Source: an uncultured Trichococcus sp. (GTDB lineage: Bacteria; Bacillota; Bacilli; Lactobacillales; Aerococcaceae). From it: a stretch of DNA of 64,000 nt. The DNA is taken from NCBI RefSeq assembly GCF_963667775.1, contig NZ_OY764015.1, forward strand, positions 3,251,643 through 3,315,642. Reading direction: 5' to 3'. Below the pieces are notes generated by a model. It searched no databases and was not told the DNA's origin. It saw nothing but the letters and a program-made list of their open reading frames with translations. The position numbers were made by a program, and so were the translations under genes. Shown here one piece after another: positions 19,348 through 27,082 of the stretch; position 1 is the first letter of the stretch, and each line of letters begins with the position of its first letter.

Positions 19348-19376
19348 TTGAATATGTGCCTCAATAGACGTATACT
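19348..19376 (+). promoter_or_regulatory. Promoter of the terB-brxD-brxHI operon
   Basis: TTGAAT, 17 bases, TATACT. The transcript would start near 19383, which rules out translation starts upstream of that point and supports ATG 19420. The rest of the 320-base gap between hicA and this gene is A+T-rich and holds only the divergent hic promoter. Confidence 0.75.
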
Positions 19377-19419
19377 TAAGACGTATCTTTACAGCGACTG
19401 GGGAAGGGGGACCTCGAAA

Positions 19420-21291
19420 ATGTTCGAATTCATAAATAAAATATTCAAAAATAAAAAACTAACCGAAGCAGAAAAGACATCAATCATCGAATTGGTGCAT
19501 ACGGAGGAGTCTTTCATCAATCCACGAGATCTTATCGCGGAGCAGGAACGTCAGAAAATAGCTCAAAAGAAAGCCGAGAAAAAGGCTGCGGAAAAAGCTT
19601 GGATCAGCTACGTTTCGCCACCAGTAAGATTGAATGACAATTTTACACAGCAAATCGAGGAAGTGGTTAGTGCATTATTTGAAAGATTATGCACTGTCGT
19701 CGATGTTGAGCTCAAAAAAAAGCATAAGAACATCAAACACGTGAAACATGAGCGTTATTATTACCAAGTGACCGCTTTTGATGAAATCTATCGGCTATCG
19801 AGAGAGGTGGTCTGTTCTACTTACAGGCTGGATAATGTCCAGGTGTCTGTGTTTTTTTCTTACGATCTGAGAACCATGCTGCCCAGAGATATCCAAAAAA
19901 TCATTACGCATGAGGTTGATGCATTCCGGGGAAATGTACCCTTTCCGGATGAAGAGACTAGGGATAAATTTGGCTTGACGCCATTCGGCACCAAAATGGT
20001 CTGGTGGGATCCGTCAGGAGTGCTGCGGGACAAGCAACTCTTTGAAAGTAACGAAATGGATTATTTCGATCAGCTGAGGAAAAGGGTGACGAGGTTTACG
20101 GAAGTGCCGACTGTCATGACCCTTTGTTTGGGAAAATACGCAGACCTCATGCAGATTGTGTTGCATGACCTTGAGGATGGATCCATCAAGTGGAAAATCA
20201 AGCCCAATAATTATTTCAGGAAATATTTCCGATTGCCGCTAGATGATGAGCGTATCTGGGCAGAAACAGCCGGGCTGCAAATGGACCTTTATCTCCTGGC
20301 TGAAAACATGGTCCGCCAGGAAATCGAAGGGATCCGCGTGCTGCCCGCTGAGGAAAGCATGCAAAATCTGCAAAAATATTTGCCTATAGAAACGTTCCAG
20401 AGGATCCAAATATATCTGAGCCAAAAAGTTGAGCTGGAGCTGGATTATCAGACCGTAACAGCCTTGCGGAACGTGAACAAGACTGTTTGGCATGAGGCCG
20501 CCAATCTGCTCATCAGACAATCGCTTGAGCAGGTTAGTGGGCTGCTTGAGGTTGTTGCACAAGATTCGGATTTGAAAAAGATAGCCACGAAGGTGATCAA
20601 GCAAAGCGAGGATCCGGACAAGCGCATCCTGTTTATTTTCTTGATGGAAAAGATGGATTTGCCGGTTTCAAAAGCGCTGCAAAAAGAACGGGATGGCTTC
20701 GTTCATCCAACCAGACAGCCCGATTATCAGCGGTTACTGGCTGATGCGGATCTGACTTTCGAAAGTTTGCCAGAGCTTTTGAAGGACTGCACGCAACCGA
20801 TGCGCAGAGAAATCAAGCTGGACACAGCCTTGATCACCGCATCACATTCTGCCTTGGACACCATCATTGAGATGGTCGACACCTACCTGAGTGAGGATGA
20901 AACAAGCGAAGGGATGGATTCGGCTGTGAGCTTGAACATTATTACTGAGATGGAGATGTCGTCGGCTGAGGAACAAAGTGAAGCGGAAAGTGTGGTCTCC
21001 ACATCGGTATCTGCTACGGCCTGTATTATAGAAGAAGCCGAAAATCCGGACAGTGAGCAGGAGTCTGAGCATATGCTGTTCTTGAAACAGATGGTGGCAA
21101 ACAATGGGATATCTTTGGATGATTTCAAGGAACAGGCAAAAAATAAAGGCAAACTTCATCAGGCATATCTAACGGAATTGAACGAAGTGCTGTATGAAAT
21201 ATTTGATGATCAAGTGTTGGTGATCAGCCAGCAACAGGTCATCATTGAAGAGGATTTTATGGAAGAAATGAGGGAATGGATAGATGGCTGA
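19420..21291 (+). CDS. TerB-like protein of a BrxD/BrxHI module
   Basis: A 623-residue protein from ATG 19420, preceded by GGAAGGGGGA and the promoter at 19348-19376. In-frame TTG/ATG codons further upstream lie before the promoter. The N-terminal part is rich in Lys/Glu helices (EQERQKIAQKKAEKKAAEKAW), the middle (about residues 90-400) resembles proteins annotated with a TerB N-terminal domain, a Ser/Glu-rich acidic linker spans about 500-560, and the end (FLKQMVANNGISLDDF...) resembles a TerB C-terminal domain. No catalytic motif is evident. TerB-domain proteins occur in tellurite-resistance-like and phage-defence loci. It overlaps brxD by eight bases, so the product likely works with that ATPase. 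The domain names come from memory, not from a search. Confidence 0.65.
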   Translation: MFEFINKIFKNKKLTEAEKTSIIELVHTEESFINPRDLIAEQERQKIAQKKAEKKAAEKAWISYVSPPVRLNDNFTQQIEEVVSALFERLCTVVDVELKKKHKNIKHVKHERYYYQVTAFDEIYRLSREVVCSTYRLDNVQVSVFFSYDLRTMLPRDIQKIITHEVDAFRGNVPFPDEETRDKFGLTPFGTKMVWWDPSGVLRDKQLFESNEMDYFDQLRKRVTRFTEVPTVMTLCLGKYADLMQIVLHDLEDGSIKWKIKPNNYFRKYFRLPLDDERIWAETAGLQMDLYLLAENMVRQEIEGIRVLPAEESMQNLQKYLPIETFQRIQIYLSQKVELELDYQTVTALRNVNKTVWHEAANLLIRQSLEQVSGLLEVVAQDSDLKKIATKVIKQSEDPDKRILFIFLMEKMDLPVSKALQKERDGFVHPTRQPDYQRLLADADLTFESLPELLKDCTQPMRREIKLDTALITASHSALDTIIEMVDTYLSEDETSEGMDSAVSLNIITEMEMSSAEEQSEAESVVSTSVSATACIIEEAENPDSEQESEHMLFLKQMVANNGISLDDFKEQAKNKGKLHQAYLTELNEVLYEIFDDQVLVISQQQVIIEEDFMEEMREWIDG

Positions 21292-22612
21292 AATCAAGCT
21301 GAGAAAGAAGGATGCCCAAACGATTATTGCCTCGCTTGAGGCGGGCGTCGTACCTGTAAAAGGGGTACAGCATGTGTTGGTGGGCAGGAGCAATGAGGTC
21401 AAGGAAATCATCGACACCTTGCAAAAATTGGAGGAAGGCAATAGCGATCTGCGGTTTTGGGTAGGCGACTTCGGTTCGGGCAAAAGTTTCGTTCTGCGGA
21501 CGATCGAATCGCTGGCGCTGCAAAAGAATTTCGTAGTCTCCACAATCGACTTGACCCCGACGCGTCGTTTCTATGATTCATCCGGGAAGGCCTTGGCGCT
21601 CTATAACGAAGTCGTCAATAAAATCGTCATCAAGAATAACCGCGACGGGAATGCGATCGAAATGATCGTCCAGCAATGGATTCAGGTTCTGCTCGAGCAG
21701 ATTGCCGCGGAAAACAGCCTCACCGTTCCTGTTTTGATGGAAAAAACCCATTGGAAATTGGTGGAGAATGCTATCCTGAAGACGACGAATTCCTTCTATT
21801 CATCGGGGCTTTCCTATGAATTTGGGCAAGCGCTGATGAAGTATTTCGAAGGGATTGCCGGCGATAATATGTCCCTGCAGATTGAGGCGATTCGCTGGAT
21901 CCGCGGTGATATCACAACGAAAACGGAAGCCTCAAAAGAATTGGGCATCAAGAACGTCATCAACGACTTGAACTATCTCATCGCATTGAAAAATCTGGCG
22001 GAATTGTTCCTGAAAATCGGCTACAAGGGATTTGTCATAAACTTTGATGAGTCAGTCAATCTGTATAAATTACCCCGTTCTTTGACCCGGGAAAAAAATT
22101 ATGAAATGATCCTCAATCTGTATAACGAAACGAAAACGAATGAAGCTAAAGGCCTATTCATCAATTTTGGCGCAACGAAGAACACGGTATATGACGAACG
22201 CAGAGGATTGGCCAGCTATGGCGCTTTGAAAACACGCTTCGGGAACGAATTGATGAAAAATAAGGACTATGTCAATGTGAACAGCACCGTCATCGATCTG
22301 AAGCCGTTGACACCGGAAGAGATCTTTATCCTTTTGACCAAGCTGTTGGAAATTTACAATACAGCCTATCAAACGACGCTGATGGTGAAGGACAGCGAAA
22401 TCCAGCAATACATGGAAGACCAGCTGAACCGCCCGGGAGCTGCAGCATTTTTGACGCCGCGGTCCGTCATCAAGGATTATATCGAAATTCTGTCCTTGCA
22501 GCGCCAGAACCCGGACCATTCTTTCAGCCATATACTTGCCGATCGCTTCGGCAGAAAGTCTTCCGTTGTGGTGAAGGATGCAGATGACCACGATGAGATA
22601 GAGGTTTACTGA
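21284..22612 (+). CDS. brxD: BREX ATP-binding protein BrxD (DUF2791)
   Basis: A 442-residue P-loop ATPase. Walker A is GDFGSGKS (residues 61-68, K67) and Walker B is FVINFDES (D255, E256). The segment after the P-loop (VSTIDLTPTRRFYDSSG) is typical of the DUF2791/BrxD family, which accompanies BrxHI in type 2 and type 6 BREX systems. The family function is unknown beyond its need for defence in those contexts. It overlaps the TerB-like gene by eight bases and brxHI by one, so the three are made together. The nearest pglX and pglZ genes are 12 kb upstream, beyond the CRISPR locus. Confidence 0.85.
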   Translation: MAEIKLRKKDAQTIIASLEAGVVPVKGVQHVLVGRSNEVKEIIDTLQKLEEGNSDLRFWVGDFGSGKSFVLRTIESLALQKNFVVSTIDLTPTRRFYDSSGKALALYNEVVNKIVIKNNRDGNAIEMIVQQWIQVLLEQIAAENSLTVPVLMEKTHWKLVENAILKTTNSFYSSGLSYEFGQALMKYFEGIAGDNMSLQIEAIRWIRGDITTKTEASKELGIKNVINDLNYLIALKNLAELFLKIGYKGFVINFDESVNLYKLPRSLTREKNYEMILNLYNETKTNEAKGLFINFGATKNTVYDERRGLASYGALKTRFGNELMKNKDYVNVNSTVIDLKPLTPEEIFILLTKLLEIYNTAYQTTLMVKDSEIQQYMEDQLNRPGAAAFLTPRSVIKDYIEILSLQRQNPDHSFSHILADRFGRKSSVVVKDADDHDEIEVY

Positions 22613-24687
22613 TGCAGGCATTCGATAGTCTCAGCCGGGATATCCAGCAGTACATCTATGATAAAGGCTGGCCAAGCTTAACGCGCATCCAAAATGCAGC
22701 CATCAAACAGGTTGTCAATACCGATCACAACCTGATTCTGTCCGCTCCGACGGCATCCGGGAAAACGGAAGCGGCATTCATCCCGGCGCTGAACAGTGTG
22801 GAAGATTGGGAAACGGGGCTGAAGGTGCTGTACATCTCTCCTTTGAAAGCACTGATCAATGATCAATTCCAGCGCATCAGCGAACTCAGTGAGTATCTGG
22901 ATATTCCGATTACGCGCTGGCATGGTGAAGTATCCCAGGCGCAGAAAAAGAAAGTTGTCAATCAACCGAAAGGGGTTCTATTGATCACGCCGGAATCGAT
23001 TGAGGGCATGCTGGTGAATCGTCCTGGCGAAGCGCAGCACCTCTTTAAAGGGGTGGAGTGGATCATCATCGATGAACTGCACAGTTTCCTGGGGACGGAA
23101 CGGGGTGTTCATTTGCAATCGTTGCTGCAACGAATCAGCCAATTCATGCAAGCGCCACGTTTCATCGCGATGAGTGCAACCTTAAACAAGAAGGATTTCG
23201 GTTATGCGAAAGCCTTCTTCGGCAGCCAGCGGGATACGGATATTCTCGTGGATCGCGATAAAAATGATCTGCTCATCACGATAGACTACACGAGTGGTGA
23301 GGCAGGCCCATTCGTTGCAAGAGAATCCCTGGCAGCGATCTATCAGTATTCCAAAACGGAAACGATGCTGATTTTTCCGAATTCCCGCAATCGGGTGGAA
23401 GAAATCACCCATAAATTGGATAAGATGGCAAAAAAGGAGAACGCGCCCATCCGCTATTTTGCCCATCATTCATCGGTGGACAAACTTCTGCGTGAAGAAG
23501 TGGAATTTTTTGCCAAAAACAACGAGGATCAGCTGTTCACGATCACCTGCACCTCCACTTTGGAATTGGGAATAGACATCGGATCTGTGGACAGCGTGGT
23601 GCAGTACGGCTCCCCGCCGTCCACGTCTTCGCTCAGCCAAAGACTGGGGCGCAGTGGCCGGAGAACCCACCAAAGCATCCTGCATATTGTAGAAGATGAC
23701 TCCTGGGAAATGCTTCAGACCTATGCCGCACTGGATCTGCTGGAACGCGGTGAATTGGATGCCACGGAAATGATCGAGACACCCTACAATGCGTTGGCGC
23801 ATCAAGTGATGGCGGTTCTCTTCCAAAAGGTCAGTATGCCGATGCTGCAATTGCTGCAGCTTAATAAAACCTTTCCGGTCTGGAGAGCGATTCCGGATGA
23901 AGATTTGGCGGTATTGATCGACTACATGGTGGAAAAGGATTTTATCGAAATCATGGATGATGAGGCGATTGTCGGCTTGGAGGGGGAACGACTGCTGCGT
24001 TCCAGGGATTTCTACGCGCTGTTTTTCACGACCAGTGATTTTTCTGTCCATTACCAGCACGAGCGCATCGGCAGCCTGCCGTTCACGCCAGAAATCCAAA
24101 TCGAAAGCAAAATTCTGTTGGCGGGCAGGGTGTGGATCGTGAAAGATATCGATGCCAAAGCCAAGCGAATCATGGTGGAAATGACAAAAGAAGGAAGGCC
24201 GCCGAAATTCATCAGCGACGAAGGCTTTGTCTCCAACGAAGTGCGCGAAAATATGGAAAAGCTCTTGCGGACAGGGGAGTATCTGAACCTGAACAATGAC
24301 AAAATCACGCGTGATTTTGATTTTCTGAAGAGTGCACTCTACTACGATGACGGGAACTATTGGTATGAGGACAATCAGACGAGTATAGGCATCGTGACAT
24401 TCAGGGGGACCAAATTCAACATCGCGTTGTTGCTTCTAATCAAGAGCATTGCGGCTGAGGGTGAAAAATATCAATTGCATGACAAGCACTCCTTGATAAC
24501 GGGTCCCGACATAAAAAGAATGGTGGAACGACTTGCTGGAGGGGATGTTTCTTTGGACACTGTCATAGTGTATCTGGAGAAAAACGAGAAGGCCATCGAA
24601 GAGTTGACGGCCCATCAAAAATTCATGCAATTGGTTCCCAAAGCCTTGAAAATCAAGTGGATCTTGAACAATTTCTTTTCGGTTTGA
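22612..24687 (+). CDS. brxHI: Lhr-like DEAD/DEAH-box helicase BrxHI
   Basis: A 691-residue superfamily 2 helicase. Motifs in order: Walker A SAPTASGKTEAA (K51), DELH (154-157), SATL, and the C-terminal RecA domain with TSTLELGIDIGSVD and QRLGRSGRR. The residues around these motifs resemble Lhr-like helicases, and BrxHI is the BREX member of that group. ATG 22612 is in the overlap TGATG with brxD. No terminator was found in the next 90 bases. In BREX types 2 and 6 brxD-brxHI close the operon after pglZ, which supports reading these genes as part of, or derived from, a BREX locus. Confidence 0.85.
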   Translation: MQAFDSLSRDIQQYIYDKGWPSLTRIQNAAIKQVVNTDHNLILSAPTASGKTEAAFIPALNSVEDWETGLKVLYISPLKALINDQFQRISELSEYLDIPITRWHGEVSQAQKKKVVNQPKGVLLITPESIEGMLVNRPGEAQHLFKGVEWIIIDELHSFLGTERGVHLQSLLQRISQFMQAPRFIAMSATLNKKDFGYAKAFFGSQRDTDILVDRDKNDLLITIDYTSGEAGPFVARESLAAIYQYSKTETMLIFPNSRNRVEEITHKLDKMAKKENAPIRYFAHHSSVDKLLREEVEFFAKNNEDQLFTITCTSTLELGIDIGSVDSVVQYGSPPSTSSLSQRLGRSGRRTHQSILHIVEDDSWEMLQTYAALDLLERGELDATEMIETPYNALAHQVMAVLFQKVSMPMLQLLQLNKTFPVWRAIPDEDLAVLIDYMVEKDFIEIMDDEAIVGLEGERLLRSRDFYALFFTTSDFSVHYQHERIGSLPFTPEIQIESKILLAGRVWIVKDIDAKAKRIMVEMTKEGRPPKFISDEGFVSNEVRENMEKLLRTGEYLNLNNDKITRDFDFLKSALYYDDGNYWYEDNQTSIGIVTFRGTKFNIALLLLIKSIAAEGEKYQLHDKHSLITGPDIKRMVERLAGGDVSLDTVIVYLEKNEKAIEELTAHQKFMQLVPKALKIKWILNNFFSV

Positions 24688-24776
24688 TTGGGACAGTCGA
24701 TGGAAGTGGGTTACCTCAAAGTTGCCGGGAAATTATTGGCCTGATTCGAGGTGGCGATTAAAGAAAGGAGTCTTTT

Positions 24777-25091
24777 ATGATATTTTTTTTCCCGACAGTT
24801 ATGCTTTTGATAGTTGGCTGGCTGATAAAATACAAAAAAGTAACATGGCTGATTTCAGGATATAATCTAGCTCCCAGAGAAGAAAAACAGCAATACGACA
24901 TTGAAAAGCTATGCAAATATATGGGTAATTTTATATTCATATTGGCAAGCATATTTTTTGTGATGGCAATTACAAGCCTTTTATTCAACAAATATGTTGA
25001 CACGATTACAAGGTTTGGTTTTGGAGTATTGATCATTGTCACAGTATCTGGAATTGTATATTTAAATACAAATAATAGGGTGAAAAAGTAA
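24777..25091 (+). CDS. DUF3784 family membrane protein
   Basis: A 104-residue protein with a hydrophobic N-terminal helix (IFFFPTVMLLIVGWLI), a short soluble loop (SGYNLAPREEKQQYD) and two further hydrophobic helices. The loop and spacing are characteristic of DUF3784, small membrane proteins of Firmicutes with no known role. AAAGGAG precedes the ATG at good distance. It is separated from brxHI by 89 bases with no recognised signal, so read-through from the helicase gene is possible, but nothing ties it to defence. Confidence 0.75.
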   Translation: MIFFFPTVMLLIVGWLIKYKKVTWLISGYNLAPREEKQQYDIEKLCKYMGNFIFILASIFFVMAITSLLFNKYVDTITRFGFGVLIIVTVSGIVYLNTNNRVKK

Positions 25092-25137
25092 CAAATGATT
25101 TACCAGATGAGGATTATTAAAGTAGTGTTTTATAAAG

Positions 25138-25184
25138 AAAATCGCATTAAAATGGGAATTCAGGTCCATTTTATTGCGGTTTTA
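25138..25184. terminator. Imperfect terminator hairpin after the DUF3784 gene
   Basis: A long stem AATCGCATTAAAATGG against CCATTTTATTGCGGTT with a few mismatches, then TTT. It is the first recognisable signal in the 364-base gap between 25092 and 25455; the others are a stem-loop repeat copy and the gntR promoter, listed separately. Confidence 0.55.
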
Positions 25185-25246
25185 TTGTTTGCTTTTCCCG
25201 TTGCTCATTTGTGGAGAGTTTTTTTGATTGCGAGCTAACTTTGGTG

Positions 25247-25279
25247 CGTTGTCCGATAACCCGAAAGAATTGGACAACG
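25247..25279. repeat. Single copy of the TTGTCCGAT stem-loop family
   Basis: CGTTGTCCGATAACC...GGACAACG forms a hairpin and matches the unit found four times at 29059-29243 except for one stem base, which stays paired as G-T. Confidence 0.8.
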
Positions 25280-25338
25280 AAGAGTGATCAGAATGTTGAA
25301 GACGCCTGTTGATTTCTGGCGGCATGAAGAAGAAATGA

Positions 25339-25367
25339 TTGTCTTCAAGTCATAATTTGTGTATGCT
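25339..25367 (+). promoter_or_regulatory. Probable gntR promoter
   Basis: TTGTCT, 17 bases, TATGCT, with the start codon about 90 bases further on. Confidence 0.5.
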
Positions 25368-25455
25368 AAAAATATAGACTTTTTAGAGGAAATCCACTTA
25401 ATTTGATCTTGCCCTTGAAAGGCCAGACATTTAAAGAGAGGTGCGGTGCTAAGGT

Positions 25456-26169
25456 ATGCAAAAATATGTCATCATATCCAATGATATCCGGAACAAAATC
25501 GTAAAAGGGGAGTACGTGGCCAATCAACAGATACCTTTCGAAAAAGATATGTGCATTCATTACAACGCAAGTAAAATGACGGTCAAAAAAGCATTGGATA
25601 TTCTGGTTGCGGAAGGCCTGGTCATCAAGAGGAGAGGCTCCGGTACTTTTGTTAAGGATCTGAACTTGGAAGAAATCGAGCGTGTTACGATGGCGAATCA
25701 ATTCCGCGGCACGACTGCGCTCAATGCAGGGAAGAAGGTCCACAGCAAAATACTTAATTTTTCAATCGTGAAGGTACCGGAAGAAGCAGCGAAAAAGCTG
25801 AATATTTCAGCGGGCAGTTTTGTATACGACATTTATCGGGTACGCTATGTGGAGGGCGAGCCCACCGTGATGGAAAAAATCTACATGCCGATTGATTTGA
25901 TACCGAACATCAAGGATAAAAATGTCACAGGCTCGATCTATGAGTATATCGAGAACGAGCTAAAGTTGAACATTCAGAGTGCGCACAGGACGGTTTCTGT
26001 CCGCAAAGCGACTGATTTTGAAGCGGAGGAGCTTGGACTGGAAAAGGGTGATCCTGTGGCGGTAGCCGAGCAAATCGGCTATTTCGATACCGGAAATGCG
26101 TTTGAATTCTCCACCTCTGTCCATCGCTACGATAAGTTTGCCGTCGAAATCGTTTTGGCGCGCAATTGA
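25456..26169 (+). CDS. GntR family regulator with UTRA domain (HutC subfamily)
   Basis: A 237-residue regulator. The N-terminal winged helix (residues 5-70) shows the GntR signature SKMTVKKALDILVAEGLVIKRRGSGTFV. The rest is a UTRA ligand-binding domain (FVYDIYRVRYVEGEPTVMEKIYMP), which usually senses sugar phosphates or other small metabolites. The ATG follows AAGG closely. Neighbours on both sides are unrelated, so its target cannot be read from context; many UTRA regulators of Lactobacillales control PTS genes, and the beta-glucoside operon lies 7 kb away but has its own antiterminator. Confidence 0.88.
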   Translation: MQKYVIISNDIRNKIVKGEYVANQQIPFEKDMCIHYNASKMTVKKALDILVAEGLVIKRRGSGTFVKDLNLEEIERVTMANQFRGTTALNAGKKVHSKILNFSIVKVPEEAAKKLNISAGSFVYDIYRVRYVEGEPTVMEKIYMPIDLIPNIKDKNVTGSIYEYIENELKLNIQSAHRTVSVRKATDFEAEELGLEKGDPVAVAEQIGYFDTGNAFEFSTSVHRYDKFAVEIVLARN

Positions 26170-26286
26170 GCGGAAGTTCAGTGAGGGCAGTTGCGATTCG
26201 GCGGTTCGGCGGCTTGAACTCCGGTGATGCTGTCGTTGGACGGAGAAGGGGATTTGAATCGCTCCCGTCATTAACTACTAAAATTT

Positions 26287-26337
26287 TAAAAACAGAAGGT
26301 TCTCCTCATTTTTCGAGGCGAATCTTCTGTTTTTTCT
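26287..26337. terminator. Bidirectional terminator between gntR and the Nudix gene
   Basis: AAAACAGAAG pairs with CTTCTGTTTT with an inner CCTC/GAGG stem; T runs exist on both strands, serving two convergent genes. Confidence 0.8.
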
Positions 26338-26338
26338 C

Positions 26339-26755
26339 TTAGTTTTTCATGCCTTCAATGAAATCGATGGCGGACTGCAGGATGTTTTTGTCGTTGTCGT
26401 AGGTGATGGCCTGCAAAGCTTCGTTGAACGGCATCCAGGCGAAGTCGGTGACTTCGGCATCCTGTTTTTCGATCGTTTCCGTGTGAGCGAAAGCGATGAA
26501 GTAGACGACTTCTTTCATGACGCCGGGAGCCGGGGAGTAGCTGACGGATTTCCGGAAAGCGGTGCTGAGGTCAGCGTTCAGGCCGGTTTCTTCCTTGATT
26601 TCCCTCAATGCTGTTTCGACTTCCGTTTCGCCTTCCTCGACGTGGCCTTTCGGGAATGCCCAATGGCCGCCGTTCTCATGTTTGATCAATAATACTTTTC
26701 GGTTCGTGTTGTCTGGGGAGAGCACGATGGCTCCGCATGATTTCTCTGATTTCAT
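26339..26755 (-). CDS. Nudix hydrolase, Ap4A-hydrolase-like
   Basis: A 138-residue protein starting at ATG 26755 (GGAG nine bases before); a longer frame upstream has no ribosome site. The complete Nudix box is present: GHVEEGETEVETAL followed by REIKEETGL, matching GX5EX7REUXEEXGU, so the Mg-dependent diphosphate hydrolase should be active. The N-terminal KSCGAIVL and HWAFPKGHVE segments resemble bis(5'-nucleosyl)-tetraphosphatases, which clear Ap4A. Family members differ in substrate, so the precise nucleotide is inferred. Confidence 0.88.
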   Translation of the reverse strand: MKSEKSCGAIVLSPDNTNRKVLLIKHENGGHWAFPKGHVEEGETEVETALREIKEETGLNADLSTAFRKSVSYSPAPGVMKEVVYFIAFAHTETIEKQDAEVTDFAWMPFNEALQAITYDNDKNILQSAIDFIEGMKN

Positions 26756-26982
26756 AGTTGATGCTCCATTCATTTGTTTCGTCATCCATACAGATGTGTG
26801 CTTACAGTATAGCAAAAAAATGGTTCACGTCGTATCCGAATCAGTCAAAAAAATTTTTTCATAATTCGGCATTTTCAATACAAATTCATGTAAATTCTCT
26901 TTAACGTTCGCTTTTAAACTCTATAACGCCTGAAAATGTGAAGATTCTCATAATGAAAGCCCTTATAATTCGGCATTTACAC

Positions 26983-27011
26983 TTTACAATTGTATGTGAT
27001 ATCGATATAAT
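26983..27011 (+). promoter_or_regulatory. Promoter of the nucleobase permease gene
   Basis: TTTACA, 17 bases, TATAAT. The transcript would begin near 27018. Confidence 0.75.
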
Positions 27012-27026
27012 TTTATTTGTCGTTAA

Positions 27027-27068
27027 TAAACGAATTATATTTTATTCTGCAATCATTAATGTTCGTTA
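27027..27068. promoter_or_regulatory. Possible PurR box pair
   Basis: Two inverted half-elements, TAAACGAATTAT and AATGTTCGTTAT, with core CGAA and TTCG 27 bases apart. This resembles the paired PurBoxes of Gram-positive PurR. They sit in the 5' untranslated region between the promoter and the start codon. No purine riboswitch was recognised here. Confidence 0.35.
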
Positions 27069-27082
27069 TCAGGAGGAGAATC

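Noticed and set aside
19297-19419. N-terminal extension of the TerB-like protein from TTG 19297
   Set aside because: It begins upstream of the TTGAAT/TATACT promoter, and a better ribosome site precedes ATG 19420.
1-24687. Insertion sequences or integrase genes that would explain the defence island
   Set aside because: No transposase, integrase or clear attachment-site duplication was found in the window.
11392-25272. An 18-base identity between cas9 (11392-11409) and the hairpin copy at 25255-25272
   Set aside because: The cas9 copy lacks the paired stem, codes for conserved protein and has no flanking similarity; probably chance.
26816-27082. Purine riboswitch upstream of the nucleobase permease
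   Set aside because: The conserved P1 and loop sequences of the purine aptamer could not be found.
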